Positions 1 through 12,382 of a DNA stretch of 64,000 nucleotides are shown piece by piece. A model generated the notes under the pieces. The model was not told where the DNA came from. It made no database searches and saw nothing but the letters and a program-made list of their open reading frames with translations. The position numbers and the translations under genes were made by a program. The DNA is from Actinostola sp. cb2023 (Eukaryota; Cnidaria; Anthozoa; Actiniaria; Actinostolidae): NCBI GenBank assembly GCA_033675265.1, contig JAUJYZ010001576.1, positions 618,434 to 682,433 on the forward strand. The letters are read 5' to 3'. Each line of letters opens with the position of its first letter. The stretch's first letter is position 1.

Positions 1-742
1 ACTAAAAGTGCAAGATATAGTCGTGTTTTGGCTTTAAGTTTTGAGTTTCAACGAGAAAAATGTCGCCGATAGGTCGAAATTAGTGCTAATTTGGACATTC
101 CGTGACCTTATAGTTTTATTTCCCAAAAATGCTGCATTGCGAGTTAGAGGCTGACACTTTCTCAACTAAAAGAACAATAGTGAAGCTTTCCTACGGTATT
201 ATTTTGTTATTTGGAAATTTTAGGTACCAGATCCCTCTTTTGTATCTCAAACTTTGCCTATTTTTCAACGTTCTGTACATGGTGCTTAGTATACCTATTT
301 TAAACCAAATTTAAAAAATAACTCCCGAAGTTACAGAAAAATAAATACTATAGTTAGAAAGAGCACAAAACGTTTATCACGTGAGCTTAACATCATTGTT
401 GTAGAGTAAACGGTAAACACACACTGGCTCTTCAAATTTGCCTCATAATTTCGCTGAAAAATCGGTAGTTGTCAAACTGGTTTTTAAAAACTGCAAATTT
501 CTCCTAAAATAAAATTATCTGGAACTTTTGAGTATTTTCCCCTAAAATAGATCATTGAAAGGAATGATATGGTGAAAGAAAATTAAATTCGATTATTTTG
601 AGTTGACCGTCAATTCTCGATTCTTACAGGCATTCGCTCCTAAATGGCCTGTAAATGGCTAATTTATTCTAGAGGCAAGCAAATTGAGTTTTACTGGAAA
701 ACGTCGAAAATCTCGCCAATTTTTTTTTGGCCTCAAAATACC
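1..742. other. unannotated AT-rich DNA
   Basis: I see no gene, RNA or repeat structure that I can support here. The short open frames have no recognisable protein features. Confidence 0.5.
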
Positions 743-1153
743 TTAAAGTGCCTATGAAACGAAAATGTCGATCCTTGTTTTATTGTACATTATTGTTGTT
801 TGGTCTTTCTCTGAACATTTGCTGTATTTAAACATCGACTTTGAGCGTGCGAACATTTTCTTTTCGCGGTTCGAAAATTATCATTTTCAACCAAAATCTG
901 CGACAAGAGACTGGGTCCTTGACAATGGCTCGGTGACGTCACGAGGTTGTGCATGCCTTTGTTTGCACAACTCTTGACGTCACATTTCTATAGTTTGACC
1001 GAGCGGGAATTGTCGCACTTTGAAACCCAAAATGCCCAACTTCGTGCGCGAAATAAAAAATCTTCCCGTAGCTCAATGTAAACAAGCAAATAGTAAACTT
1101 TTGTAGTAACAAATAAAAACGGGGTGTGTTTTTTCGTTTCACAGGCACTTTAA
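743..1153. mobile_element. MITE with about 24-bp inverted ends
   Basis: The left end reads TTAAAGTGCCTATGAAACGA and the right end is its near-perfect reverse complement (TCGTTTCACAGGCACTTTAA). No transposase frame lies between, so this is a non-autonomous element of about 410 bp. I could not fix a target-site duplication. The short ORFs inside it are not genes. Confidence 0.55.
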
Positions 1154-3040
1154 AAATGATATATGACGTTACTTGAAAATGTTTTATACTTTTGGAAAAG
1201 AGCAGGTTTCTATACTGTTAGTGAATCGGCCTCCATGTTGGTGTACCGAAGCTGTAGTACCAAGATGGCCGCCGCATACAAATTAATCAAAATTTCCAAA
1301 TATCTTCATTTTTGAACTGCTCGTTAAAAAGGTTTTCCAATAAAGTGGTTGGATATGTTTGTTTGACTTCGGTGCCCTCCATCAAATATACCGAGAACTA
1401 TAAGAATAATGAAGCAAAATAATATTGAATCATTTGTACACTTAGTGCTCGGCAAAACGAGCTAATACTGATTACGAAGCCCGAGTAATTAAAACAAAAC
1501 ACCATATAACGTTCGTGTTTAGTCAAATTTCACTGTGCCAAAAGAAAAATATAGAAAATAGAAAATCAGAATCCATACTCCCCATGCATACGATAGACTC
1601 CTGATGCCTAGCAACGGTGTTCTTATAGCTGCACTGCGCGGCTGAGACGTACAATAATCTGCATAGTTTACGTACGTAGTGTTTAGCTTTGGCAAACAAC
1701 AGCGCCTTAACGGATTAAAAGATGTACACAACAAGAAGCCCTACAAATGGCTTCTATCTATTAATTGGACTTGACTAAATAACGTCTTTAATCTGATTGT
1801 TTTCTTAGAGAACCTCGATGGAGACACGAAGGCGCCGGCCAGGAGTTGCTTTTCACACATTTGCTGACTCTTCGATTAAAAGCTCTTAACGAAAAAATTG
1901 GTTAATTACGTTAATGAATTAATTGCATCTCTTGTCAGCTTGGAAAAATGCACGTTTTTTCATGCAGTTTGCTGTGTTGTGAGCCGTTTATTATCAAGAT
2001 AGAACGAACTAGCGAGGGGAATAAAGGAGCCACAGAGTGTACAAAACAATTGTAAGTTGTTTACTGTATGCTGTCTTCGTGTAGGACGCAAGTAGACATT
2101 GTACGTATAACCCAGTGCAATGTCAATCTTTACAAACTCCAGGTGCAGCTTATTGGCGTCAAAGAGAAGATTTACAGATTTTCGTCTCACTCGCAGTAGG
2201 ATTTCGTAAATTTTCCAATTTGCATAAACGCGCATAAATAGATTTGCCTCAATCACTTGGTGCAGTAGTCTCTAAGAACGGCTGCGAGGGAGACTACTAA
2301 TTGGTAGCTCTTGGTTGGTAGAAACTGTTTGGTTCATTTAGGAGTGGAGCTGGTGCACTGTACAATAAGACGTTCAGACACGGACGTGTCCCGACAGACG
2401 TGAAAGGTTTGAAGCTGGCCGGAAAACGCAGAAAAGGATAAATGACGATTGAATGACGACATCAACTGTTTTGGCACCGAAGTGAGTATATATATGACCA
2501 ATGAAGAGGCATCGATGTTCAGAGACGTGTGGATAACGAAGGTCTTTTCTTTCTTCAAGTTGACGCTGTTTAGATTGTTTATCTATTGTGTTGTACACAG
2601 TCTACAAAGTGAACAACCATCTGCGTGAGCTACAATAAACATGATTAAGGCACACCTAGCGCCGCGCACTGATTGGTGCACAATGGCGGTGAAGCCCTCC
2701 CAATCGATCAAATGATAAAGTAGTCTTGAACTCTTGTCAGGTTTAAAATTGCACTCCTTTGCCATGATTTATTGGCCTTGATTGGACTGGTGGAGCCAAA
2801 AGCGCTGTCAGAAACAGTGAACCAATCACAGCAAGGCAAGGAAGCCCTTCTGGTGTTACACCATCAATCTTTTTCGGCCAAAATGTCAGTTAACAGCGTT
2901 TTAGCCAATCAGCGTTGCTGTGTTTGACGTAGGTCAGCACATCCCTTCTAATTAGCAACGTCTGTGGCAAAAGCCTCGTAATCCGATAAGATACGGAGAA
3001 ATTCTAAAAGCACTTTCAATAGAACATCATCCGCCGTGCT
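1154..3040. other. 5' flank of the homeobox gene, no gene seen
   Basis: No convincing coding frame. It lies directly upstream of the Gbx-like start codon and probably contains its promoter and 5' UTR, but I cannot point to a clear TATA box or initiator. Confidence 0.4.
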
Positions 3041-3338
3041 ATGCTAACTCTGGAGATGCAAAACAACGGAATTTCATTTTCTATAGAATCGATAATATCG
3101 CGAAAGGACCCGCCAAGAGAGGGACACTTGACGGGCGTAAGGCCACTTATCGTATGGAACACACGAATACACACGGATCGACCTGAACAAATACTCACAA
3201 ACTGCACTGATAATTACCTGGACCCCGCAAGGGACTCACAGTCTGAAAAACACACAAATGAAAAAGACACGATCGCAGAAGAAAAACCACTAGAAGACCA
3301 GAGCTCCTTACACCAAGAAAACGAAGATTCTCAACTCA
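3041..3338 (+). CDS. gbx-like: gbx-like exon 1
   Basis: Residues 1-99 plus the first base of codon 100. It carries the eh1-like motif and an acidic/polar region. The exon closes at CTCA|GTGAGTAG; reading on past that donor hits TAG within two codons, which supports splicing. Confidence 0.85.
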
Positions 3339-4079
3339 GTGAGTAGGTTGTATCATGCCCCAACTGTGAATAACACTTTTGAGGGAAAAGACTGAGAGAG
3401 TCATTTGTTGTTTGTAAGGAAAAAAGTTTGGGATTCGTGGAAAAGACGAAATTAAGTTGTTTAGGAAAGTTAACCGGTCGATTTTGAAGCATCGTGTTTA
3501 TTTATCGCAGGCGCCATATTTTGTTGCTCGTAGTTCAGCCAATAAAACCGCACTCATAAATCATTTCATGTCAGCAATGAATTTGTTCATTTGCCTGCTC
3601 GGATATCAATTTGCAGTTGAGGCCGTATTTAAACGCGTTTGTGCCTCGTGATTGTCTTTAAACATCAGTATATACCGAGTACATAACATGGCTTTTATGT
3701 CGATTCCTCAACAGGCGCTAAAGAAAACGATGCCTCACTCTCAGGAAGTGAAGGAGATGAAGATGGATGCGACGTGTCGAAGCATCGCCGCAAACGAACC
3801 GCTTTTACGAGCCAACAACTATTGGAATTAGAACGAGAGTTTTACAATAAGAAATACGTTTCTCTTGAAGAGAGATCAGGCATTGCCACGAACTTAAAGC
3901 TGTCAGAAGTACAAGTGAAAATATGGTTTCAAAATCGTCGCGCTAAGTGGAAACGTGTCCGCTCTATCGGTCACCCTGCTCATGGCAACAGAAAGATGAA
4001 CACTCCAAGACTAGTTGTACCAATTCCCATCCACGGTAATCGTTATGTAGCCATGAACAACATCAATTCAACATCGTAA
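3041..4079 (+). CDS. gbx-like: Gbx-class homeodomain transcription factor (2 exons)
   Basis: Joined CDS 3041..3338 and 3715..4079 encodes 220 residues. Seen: an eh1-like Groucho-binding motif FSIESIIS at residues 13-20, a Ser/Asp/Glu-rich linker, a 60-residue homeodomain at 123-182 with the WFQNRR recognition helix (Gln50, Asn51), and a tail with VVPIPIH at 200-206. The N-terminal FSI motif, the LLELEREF and [20 protein letters not shown] segments and the VVPIP tail are together the Gbx/unplugged signature. The family are nuclear DNA-binding regulators of neural and axial patterning in bilaterians; the role here is inferred. The intron is 376 bp (GTGAGT...ACAG, phase 1) and lies just upstream of the homeodomain. 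The protein is shorter than vertebrate Gbx (about 350 residues), with a reduced N-terminus. An in-frame ATG at 3056 is an alternative start. No other homeobox gene is in the window. Confidence 0.9.
3715..4079 (+). CDS. gbx-like: gbx-like exon 2 (homeodomain)
   Basis: Begins after CTCAACAG at 3714 and completes codon 100 (Ser). An acidic stretch (SGSEGDEDG) precedes the homeodomain, and the frame ends with TAA at 4077-4079. Confidence 0.92.
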
Positions 4080-4366
4080 GGACTATTTATGATTGGACAA
4101 ACTAGAGGTATTTTAATGTACATAAACCAGCGAGTAGAATTAACGATAGCAAACTTTGCTTGCTGCAGTCTTGCATGAAAGGTCTTCACTTTTACTCAGT
4201 TGCAAGCCTAACTCTCTTTGTCTGGGGTTTTGTTGTTTTGTTTTCAAGATTCAAAAGATGTACGCTATTTGAATCGATAGTATATTGACAGATTATTGTA
4301 TTTACCAAGAAGATGTTTATTAAGTATTTAGGGGCCTTTCTGGGCTTCTTGATGAATTGAATCCCA

Positions 4367-4372
4367 AATAAA
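4367..4372 (+). promoter_or_regulatory. candidate poly(A) signal of gbx-like
   Basis: AATAAA about 290 bp after the Gbx stop codon. It is the first canonical hexamer I see downstream on this strand. Confidence 0.4.
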
Positions 4373-6309
4373 TTGACTTCCTTTGGCACGATTCTTGTGT
4401 AGTGGATGGCATTTTCTTTGTGGAGCCACCTTGACAGGCGTACTCTGGGGATATTCCTCTAACAAGACTGAAGTGTCAGAAAATCGTAGATCACTTTATA
4501 GTAATCCGTGTTTCGGACAATGTGGTCGTCTTTCAGTGGTTCGCTTTTGTATCTTCACCCAAGTTACAAACTAGTTATTGTCTTCGTGTATTTAACCTTC
4601 GTATCGCTTGTATACACTGGTAAGTCAAACACTATTAAGTTCGTTTAGTGAAGAAATCCAGCCTCACCTGGCTTGTGTGTCAGGGTTTTCACACTTACTA
4701 GGTGCCTGAGTGTCTGTGTGGAAGCTATTTGAGCGCTGTGTTTGAACAAAAGTGTTAGGGTGTGAAGACATACATCTTGTTGTCCTGCTCTCATCGATTA
4801 GCTCGACCTACATAGATATACATGCACAAAACAACGCTGCTAGCTGTCCTCTTTGGAAACATTGCATCTCTTTCGTTTCGTGTTCATGCCAGAGATAGAT
4901 CTGTGCTACAGTTGATACATTGAGGACAACGAGAACAGAGCACGGCATTCAAGTTAATTGGTACTTCTTTCACGTTTAGTTATTGTTACATGAAGCAACT
5001 AGTTATTTACAGCATGAAGCATAGCAAACGTGATGTACTAGTACTGTTGTTCTTGCCGTCTTGGTTGGGACACCGAAGAGAGTTTTCTCGTTTGTAGTTT
5101 TGAACTATATTTCGCCCCAATAATCACTGACTTTACAACAACAATATATATTGTGAGGCTATATTATGACAATTCAAAATTTCTTTTTACACCCCTTGTA
5201 AGTGTGTCACTTAACTTCAAAATATAGTTAATTTTATATCATTTGTTTAGTTTATATAGATTGTTGTACCATGTACTGATGGAAAATCGAATCACAATGA
5301 CATACTGTGCTCTATAAACGAGTGGAGAATTCGCCCACTGACTTAATTGTCTTCTAAGTGATGTTCTAAGTGAATTTTACTTATTCACTTGTGATATAGT
5401 CATTGGTACCCTGGTTCCAGAGGCTTTGTTAAGCTCTATAATACGATGTTTGTACAAGAATTGCAATACTGTACGAACGAATTCATGATCGAAAACGACG
5501 AACACAAAATGATGCCGATGGTTTTTAAGCAGGGACGTATCGTGCTCCCCACGATATGAAATTATGGCTGGAATTTTGATGGCTTCTTGTTGATATATCT
5601 ACTTGTCATTTGGTACAGATCATATATATTATATTATAAGCATTTGAAACTAGCTTGAAGGACAAAGTACAGAAAGTTACCCATCGAGACTGGAAGAGTT
5701 GTGGTTTGTAGTGTAAGAGATATGCCATTTAGTTTTTAAACTGTTGTTTTTGCATTGTGTTACTAAATTCCTTGTTTTAAAATACCTACAAAAATAGCTA
5801 TAAATATACTGTTTGAACTAATTACCAAATTCATCTAAGCAGATCATTAGATTATAGCATTGTAGTAATCAGAATTCTGGCGATTATACGCTGTGCAAGC
5901 CGATGTGTTGATCGTTTATTAAACTCTAGAAGTCTGAGATGGTTTAAATATTGTACATCTCAAAAACTCTCAAACAATATTCTTTTTAAAAAATTGTACT
6001 TTGGTGTGTCTGGACAACATTGTCACAACAATGAAATACCAGGAAATATTTCCTGTAAAATATCCAATCAGGTGAAGGGTTTAGTTACATATCACACCTC
6101 ATTAATTCTGCAAATTCAATTACGATCAAATGTGTATCTTTTTATACTGTAATAGCGTTCTAAAGCATTCTGTTGTTAACTTTGTTTGGGTCAGAGAAAC
6201 CAGTAAAGTGTCTATATGAAGCGAAAAAAGCCACTTCAGTGTTTTCAAATTGAAGTTTTGAAAGGAAGAGAGGAATCAGTTAAAAAAAGAAGAACAAACA
6301 AAATATCAA
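4373..6309. other. no gene seen
   Basis: AT-rich sequence without a convincing ORF, RNA or repeat. It may include a longer 3' UTR of the homeobox gene. Confidence 0.4.
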
Positions 6310-6336
6310 GGAGAGAGAGAGAGAGAGAGAGAGAGA
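6310..6336. repeat. (GA)n microsatellite
   Basis: About 13 uninterrupted GA dinucleotides. Confidence 0.9.
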
Positions 6337-7066
6337 TCTCAGTCGTTTTGCATCACTCAGTGACTAACAGAACTAAACGAATAATTAGATAAACAACTGC
6401 ATCACCGAACAAATGTTATCGCGCTTGTCCCAGACGAGAGGGTCCTCAGCTACCGCTGCTTTGCTATTGGTTGATTTATAGATTAGTGCAATAATCCCAG
6501 TCTGTAATCATTATGTCATCATAAGAACTCAAGATTCTTCAGCCCAGAATCTTCAACTCAAGTTATTAGAACCTGTTCTGTGTAAACAACCGGGTAGATC
6601 CACTCACTCCTCGAGTATAAGATAGGCACGATCCGCGTGTCACGCTGACTCGGCAGGCCAGTTAACTGGCTTGCTGCATCGCTGCATTTTCGTTCCGGAA
6701 ATATTTCATTTTGGATCTTGCAGGGCAGACTGAATGACGCCAAGTTTCACCAAACTTTAGATTTTCACACCTCGCGCGACAGTGTTAACGCATCCTTCAC
6801 GCCTTCGTTCTTGTGCGGCCGGCACACAGTTGGTTATCTGGATAAATCTACTTATGACTGATTACGAATGAGGGACAGGTGAACTCGTGGATTAAACGTG
6901 GACACTGCGTACTATCTCGACCTGTTATCTCGAACTTCCTATTTGGACACAATAGATTTGGACCTCGCTATTTCGATCTCAGTTTTCTTTTTATCCCTTG
7001 AGTGGAATTTTATGAAGGTTGATTCGACCTCAAGACAAAGAAAAGAAACAAAAAGGAAATAAGGAA

Positions 7067-7069
<3 letters not shown>
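6337..7069. other. no gene seen
   Basis: Nothing I can support as coding or structural. Confidence 0.4.

Positions 7070-7104
<35 letters not shown>
7070..7104. repeat. (GA)n microsatellite
   Basis: About 17 GA dinucleotides. The overlapping frames of Arg-Glu or Ser-Leu repeats are artefacts of it. Confidence 0.9.
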
Positions 7105-7107
<3 letters not shown>

Positions 7108-8760
7108 TCAACATCAACGAGGCTCGAACACAGACCGCTCAATCACTGCTAACGGGCTACTAACGCGTCTGCTCGCTCGGCACCCCCCCTACACATTAAA
7201 AAAGAAAATGAAATAAAAGGCTAAAAAATGGGACGAATATTCTCCCGAGACATTCTGAGAAGCTGAGACATTGAATCGACTTACGTAAAGGGTAAAGATT
7301 GCGGCCCCACCCGCGCTATCTCGGTGCTATATAAAACGTAAAGTCCTAACCAAAAGGCCAGTGAGGGAGGGGTTACCCTGCCCCTAAGCCATAACTTCAG
7401 ATAAACCCTATTAGACCGTTGCTCTATCGAGACACATATAATAGTGATAATATTAACGTGTATTTGGGATAGTCTATTCGGCGAAGTTCCATCATGTAAT
7501 GCTAATCAGTCTTTTCCAAATCCTCAGGGAACCGTGATGACATGTGGCTACTCCTATATATCTATCACATTCACAGGCAGCCCAACCATTGCTTTTGAGA
7601 CTACTAAATCTATTTTTGGCGAACCCCTGTGGCGAACGAGCGCCAAAAAGCGGTATATTCGCAGGCTACGTAAACATCGGCCTAAAAGTTGAATAACACT
7701 TACAGAACCTTTCATCTGACCGTTTAGAAAGACAGAATGAAAGCTGTGATATGGGATAAATAATATTGGTGAATTTTTTGAAGCTAAACATCGATGAAAC
7801 TCGATGCAGACAATCAAGCAATCGGTTGAGCACGTACGCCGCTCTCGGCTCGCTCTCGGTAATACGAAGTGATAGGGCGATTTCTTTACTCGGGTGGTGA
7901 TTGGTTCCGAAGTTTATCTATCAGCGAGTTTCTCTACTTGGGTGGTGATTGGTTCCGAAGTTTATCTATTGTTACTTACTTATTTACTTTCGGAAAACTC
8001 AGACGATGGCAATAGTGGCTAGCTGCGCAAGCGCAGTAGCCACAAAGCGCAGTATGTGCAGGGAAAGGATTACTTTGTAGGAAAGTACATAAAGTCAAAG
8101 ATCAATTAACACTGACCACATGAGCAGGAATATAATAAAACGGGAATAAAACTACTATATAATTAAGTAATATCAGGAGCCATTATAAATAAAATATATA
8201 TACACTAGCGTAGAGAGGGTGGGGCACGGAGGGCATGTGCCCCCCTAATTTTTTTGGTAAAGATGTTTGTTCCTTTTTGTTTGTTTGTTGTTTTTTGTTG
8301 TTGTTGTGTTTTGTTTGTACTTTTCTGGGTCCTCGCTACGTCCCTGCGTAGATGGTATACACAGGGAACCCAATGGTCAAAATTTAACTTCAACTGACAA
8401 AGATGTTTGACTTCAATGATTATCCTTCCAATCTAGAGAAGCAGAACTGACTAGTTTTAACTTGACGAGTTGTTTGCAACCAATCGACGAGTAATTGAAA
8501 AGTATAATTTATGAAACACTAAATGTGAAGAATGTAAAAAAGAGAACAGAAGACAAAATGTATTTCCTCAAGAAAGTTAGATATGGGGTATTCATTAAAA
8601 TCCGCTCACAACATTCTCTCGGGTCCAAGAAAATACAATGCACTCGTAATGACTCTATGTTGTGACTGTGACGTTAGATATAGGGAATATTTACTGACGT
8701 GAACTCGGTAATCCATGTCTTTCCAGTTCTCCATAAAAAGAAAAACAATTAGAAATTCTT
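7105..8760. other. no gene seen; contains a 46-bp tandem duplication
   Basis: The only structure I note is a twofold direct repeat at about 7879-7970. Both units share GGTGGTGATTGGTTCCGAAG followed by TTTATCTAT. Confidence 0.45.
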
Positions 8761-9176
8761 GTAGTTATATGAGTTTCCTCAACCCAAATTTATTGATCAA
8801 CCAAGCTTTCGGGCTAATAGCCCATCATCAGGGTTAGAATAGTCAATCTTCAGTTACAATCAGAGTAGTAGTCCCCCCCCCCCCATATGCTGTGAATGGA
8901 ATGTTGTGACGTTGTAAAACGACGCTACATTCCAGCGTTAGAATGTATTTGGATGACGCGGAATTGCATCTATGGTATGTAGTTTAAACAACGACATTGT
9001 TATGACAACACGAACAATGTTTCAACGGTCACTGTTTGTAAATGGAAGGGAAACAATGTATGACGCAGAAATAAATTTTAGTAATGTAAATAACAAAAAG
9101 AAGAATGCGTAAACAAAATTAGAATGCATGAACTCGTTAATAAATACTTGCAAGTCAACTGACTTTCATCAAAACA
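8761..9176. other. retroelement-like fragment with hammerhead-like hairpin
   Basis: On the minus strand, 8831-8807 reads CTGATGA, a GGGC/GCCC hairpin, then GAAA. This order resembles the hammerhead ribozyme core carried by the terminal repeats of Penelope-like retroelements. A related motif occurs at 60383-60408. A poly-C run lies at about 8873-8884. I see no reverse transcriptase nearby. Confidence 0.35.
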
Positions 9177-9624
9177 TTGAACAGAATTCACTTGGGATTT
9201 CCTCAACTAGTCATGTATTTCTTAATCGAAGATGATTTCTCCACATGTATAACGGTCAATGAGGATGGTACGAAGGAGGTGATGATTTACGATAGCGCCA
9301 ACTTATCCCCCCTTGAGTTAGTCGAGAAAATGAATGGTGGTGGTCTGCACGTTTCCTTCACAGTCAAGCTTCGAGAAATTCCAGCAGCATTTCAAAAAAA
9401 TCAAGACTTTCATCGATCAGATCAGTCATGGAAACCCCAAAAGGAAGAGAAAAGAAAAAGAATACAGACAAGAAGAAGGCTTGGCGCAAGAAAAGAAAAG
9501 GAAGACGAAGAGCAAAGACAAGAAACAAGTCTTAAATTATCCTGACACTCCCGCTCCTTTCGTGAAGAGAGAAACCTGTTTATCTCAAGCTGATAATGCC
9601 ACGAAGAAAAATTTTGTGCGATGA
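9177..9624 (+). pseudogene. broken lysine-rich hypothetical protein
   Basis: Two overlapping frames look like halves of one protein. Frame one (from 9177) gives an acidic N-terminal part containing MYFLIEDDFSTCITVNEDGT. Frame two (through 9624) continues with SSFEKFQQHFKKIKTFIDQI and a long Lys/Arg/Glu-rich tail (RKRKEKEYRQEEG) that could be a nuclear signal. The switch falls at about 9320-9380, so a frameshift is likely. I do not recognise the family. It lies at the left edge of a block of unrelated ORFs and is probably part of the same decaying insertion. It could also be two exons with an unseen intron. Confidence 0.4.
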
Positions 9625-9689
9625 TCGAATTGGAAATGTCAGACAGGCAAAAGTCCATCGAGAATGATTATCTTTGCCAAAGAAACGAC

Positions 9690-9989
9690 TGATCAGCTTT
9701 CTACCATATCATCGTTAAAGAAAACTGTTACGAATGTTGCCACGACAGACCAAGCCAAAATGATCACGATCTGTGTATTGAAGCCTCGCACGTGGAACTT
9801 GTTGAACGTTTCTTTGAAAAGGCATTGTCAAACGTAAACAAGGTTAAAGCCGTTCTAGAACAATGGTGTAAAAGCTTAAGTGACTTCGAACCACCTGTAA
9901 GCTCAGTAGAGATGAATAAGTATAACTGTTCTGAATGGATCAATGAAAAATTAACTGATAGTTTGACAGTTCAAAAAGTAAAAGAACTT
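9690..9989 (+). repeat. 300-bp direct repeat, copy 1
   Basis: Shares a near-identical sequence and the same orientation with 14350-14648, 4.66 kb away. A few indels and substitutions separate the copies. The two copies bracket the minus-strand ORF block. Confidence 0.85.
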
Positions 9990-10016
9990 CTTTTGGCGGA
10001 ATCGATCAGATGACTT
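9692..10016 (+). pseudogene. Cys-containing hypothetical ORF inside the direct repeat
   Basis: Opening just after an in-frame TGA, the frame runs about 107 codons to TGA at 10014. It contains a CYECC cluster, LCIEASHVELVERF, KALSNVNKVKAV and CSEWINEKL. No start codon sits near the N-terminus (the first ATG is at 9792), so it is probably an internal exon or a truncated gene. The second copy of the repeat has lost the frame after CHDRPSQ. I do not recognise the family, so no function is assigned. Confidence 0.35.
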
Positions 10017-10549
10017 TTGAATGAAAGTAAACAATGTTTATTTAGCTTTTTCTCAGATCAGTTTAATTTTTGCGGCTTCTGCAGAGCTTCTCGCCCTTCT
10101 ACAAGGACTGCAGCATCCACAAAGATGGACCATGGGTACTCAGTTATCCGTGAAAATCAAGAAGTAAAAAAAAAAAAAAAGAATATATAAAAAAAATACT
10201 GTACAGACAGGAAGTTGGAGATTATGAACTCTGCATGAAATACTGGTCACAATATAGAATGTGAAGAAATTTAAATTGTGAAAGTATTTAATTCTTGTGA
10301 TTTTTTTTTCCAGCAGGGGTTAAATTTAAATGTCAATAGTAACTGTAATACTGAACAATGTTTAATTGAAATAAAACTATATAAATACTTCAAAACCATA
10401 AATGTTGCGTGCTCATTTTCAGTTCCGAATCAGTTTCAATATTTAGTTACATGCGCATTGTTCACACATTATTATTTTTTAGTATGAAACAAAGATTTCA
10501 AGCCTAATGCATCTCCACATCTTGGTCAGAGACATCATCGTCATCTAAC
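10017..10549. other. no gene seen
   Basis: AT-rich, with a short poly-A tract near 10167. No supported feature. Confidence 0.4.
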
Positions 10550-11138
10550 TCATTGATTAGATCGTTCAACAAAAACTTTCGTTTGTGAATGGGCCACTTG
10601 CGTTGCCTCTTTCCAACCATACTCCCCTGTATCTAGTAGATCCTGTCTAGTTCTCGTGATCTTTTGATAAAATGGATCTCTTTTCATTGCATGCATCCAT
10701 TCCAACTTTTCCATCAATACTTTTCTTAGTTCTTTTCTAAAAACTGGCAACATTTTATTATGTGCTTTTACTTTAGCACTCGGTTTTGTTTCACCTTGGT
10801 GTTCATACTCCTCCATAAGGCTTTCTACCTCTACTTCATGTCGTCCCATTGCTTCATCAATGAGAGTTGTCCAGCACTGTCTGTGGTAATGATTGATTGT
10901 CATCAGAGTCACTTGAGTCACTTGAGTCATTGCTCTCGCAGCTGGATTCTGATTCTTGACTATCGTCGGTGAAATTATTTGGAGAACTGTCATCACTGTA
11001 TTCCTCTTCGCTACTGGTTATTTCGCTCTGATCACTGTGGTCATCCATTTTACAGGATTTATTGTCTAAATGGCGTCTCAAATTAAAGCCTCTTGAAAAT
11101 ATTTTACCGCAGAAAGAGCACGTTGTGGAATTAGACAT
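10550..11138 (-). pseudogene. C2H2 zinc-finger protein broken by a frameshift
   Basis: The start at 11138 gives MSNSTTCSFCGKIFSRGFNL followed by RRHLDNKSC, a single C2H2/C2HC finger at residues 7-28, then a long Ser/Asp/Glu-rich acidic linker. That frame stops at 10857. The overlapping frame continues to 10550 with a helical, charged C-terminal domain (CWTTLIDEAMGRHEVEVES, MLPVFRKELRKVLMEKLEW, MHAMKRDPFYQKITRTRQDL). Joining them needs a frameshift at about 10870-10905. From memory, single-finger proteins with an acidic linker and this kind of RKELR-containing tail recur in many aquatic invertebrate genomes, often near virus-like insertions; I cannot verify that here. It lies inside the direct-repeat-bounded block. 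Confidence 0.55.
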
Positions 11139-11200
11139 GTGTAATTACTATATTCCTACCACGTACTGTTGCTGTGGAATGGTTATCAATTCAAAAACGA

Positions 11201-12010
11201 CATGAGCAGTATGAGCATGAATTGAGCAGGGTGATGAGCATGAAATGAGTAGTTAATATGCAGTATGAGCATGAATTGAGCAGAATGAGCATGAAATGAG
11301 CATGACATGAGCAGTATGAGCATGAATTGAGCAGGGTGATGAGCATGAAATGAGTAGTTAATATGCAGTATGAGCATGAATTGAGCAGAATGAGCATGAA
11401 ATGAGCATGAAATGAGCAGTATGAGCATGAATTGAGCAGGGTGATGAGCATGAAATGAGTAGTTAATATGCAGTATGAGCATGAATTGAGCAGAATGAGC
11501 ATGAAATGAGCATGAAATGAGCAGTATGAGCATGAATTGAGCAGGGTGATGAGCATGAAATGAGCAGTTAATATGCAGTATGAGCATGAATTGAGCAGAA
11601 TGAGCATGAAATGAGCATGACATGAGCAGTATGAGCATGAATTGAGCAGGGTGATGAGCATGAAATGAGTAGTTAATATGCAGTATGAGCATGAATTGAG
11701 CAGAATGAGCATGAAATGAGCATGAAATGAGCAGTATGAGCATGAATTGAGCAGGGTGATGAGCATGAAATGAGTAGTTAATATGCAGTATGAGCATGAA
11801 TTGAGCAGAATGAGCATGAAATGAGCATGAAATGAGCAGTATGAGCATGAATTGAGCAGGGTGATGAGCATGAAATGAGCAGTTAATATGCAGTATGAGC
11901 ATGAATTGAGCAGAATGAGCATGAAATGAGCATGACATGAGCAGTATGAGCATGAATTGAGCAGGGTGATGAGCATGAAATGAGTAGTTAATGTGCAGTA
12001 TGAGCTAGTA
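11201..12010. repeat. 105-bp minisatellite, about 7.7 copies
   Basis: The unit begins CATGAGCAGTATGAGCATGA. Unit starts fall at 11201, 11306, 11411, 11516, 11621, 11726, 11831 and 11936. It is built from a GAGCATGAAAT-like submotif. The period is 35 codons, which keeps long frames open; the His/Cys/Leu-rich 255- and 285-residue frames are artefacts. Confidence 0.95.
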
Positions 12011-12382
12011 TGAGCAGAAAACGAATGATATATTCTCGACTGCGTCAATTAGCAGGAGCTCGTTCAGAATACGAACGTGTAATACAATATGTACTATGAT
12101 AGAGGGTAATAAAAAAATAAAATAAAAAAGAAGAAGATATACACTGATTATAATATTCATTTCATTCTCAATGAACATGATATATATTTAATATCTTAAA
12201 CACTGTCTGATTGGCTGATTTTGTAAATAGTACATAATATATATACGCGCAAAGTCATTTCTACTTGTGGGTTCTCTTCCTCTTACAAGCGTTTGATTGC
12301 GGTTCTCATTAGCATTATATATGTGTCATCTATCCAGTTCAGTTCATCCACCCCATGCATGCATGATGCATGCGTACGTGTT
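12011..12382. other. no gene seen
   Basis: Contains a CATGCATGCATGATGCATGC palindromic run near 12354. No coding evidence. Confidence 0.4.

Noticed and set aside
8924..8942. A 17-nt match to the M13 forward-primer region (GACGTTGTAAAACGACG)
   Set aside because: The match stops abruptly on both sides with no other vector sequence; taken as chance, not cloning contamination.
11186..12048. 255- and 285-codon frames rich in His, Cys and Leu
   Set aside because: They are translations of a 105-bp minisatellite (a multiple of three), open in several frames, without non-repeat coding sequence.
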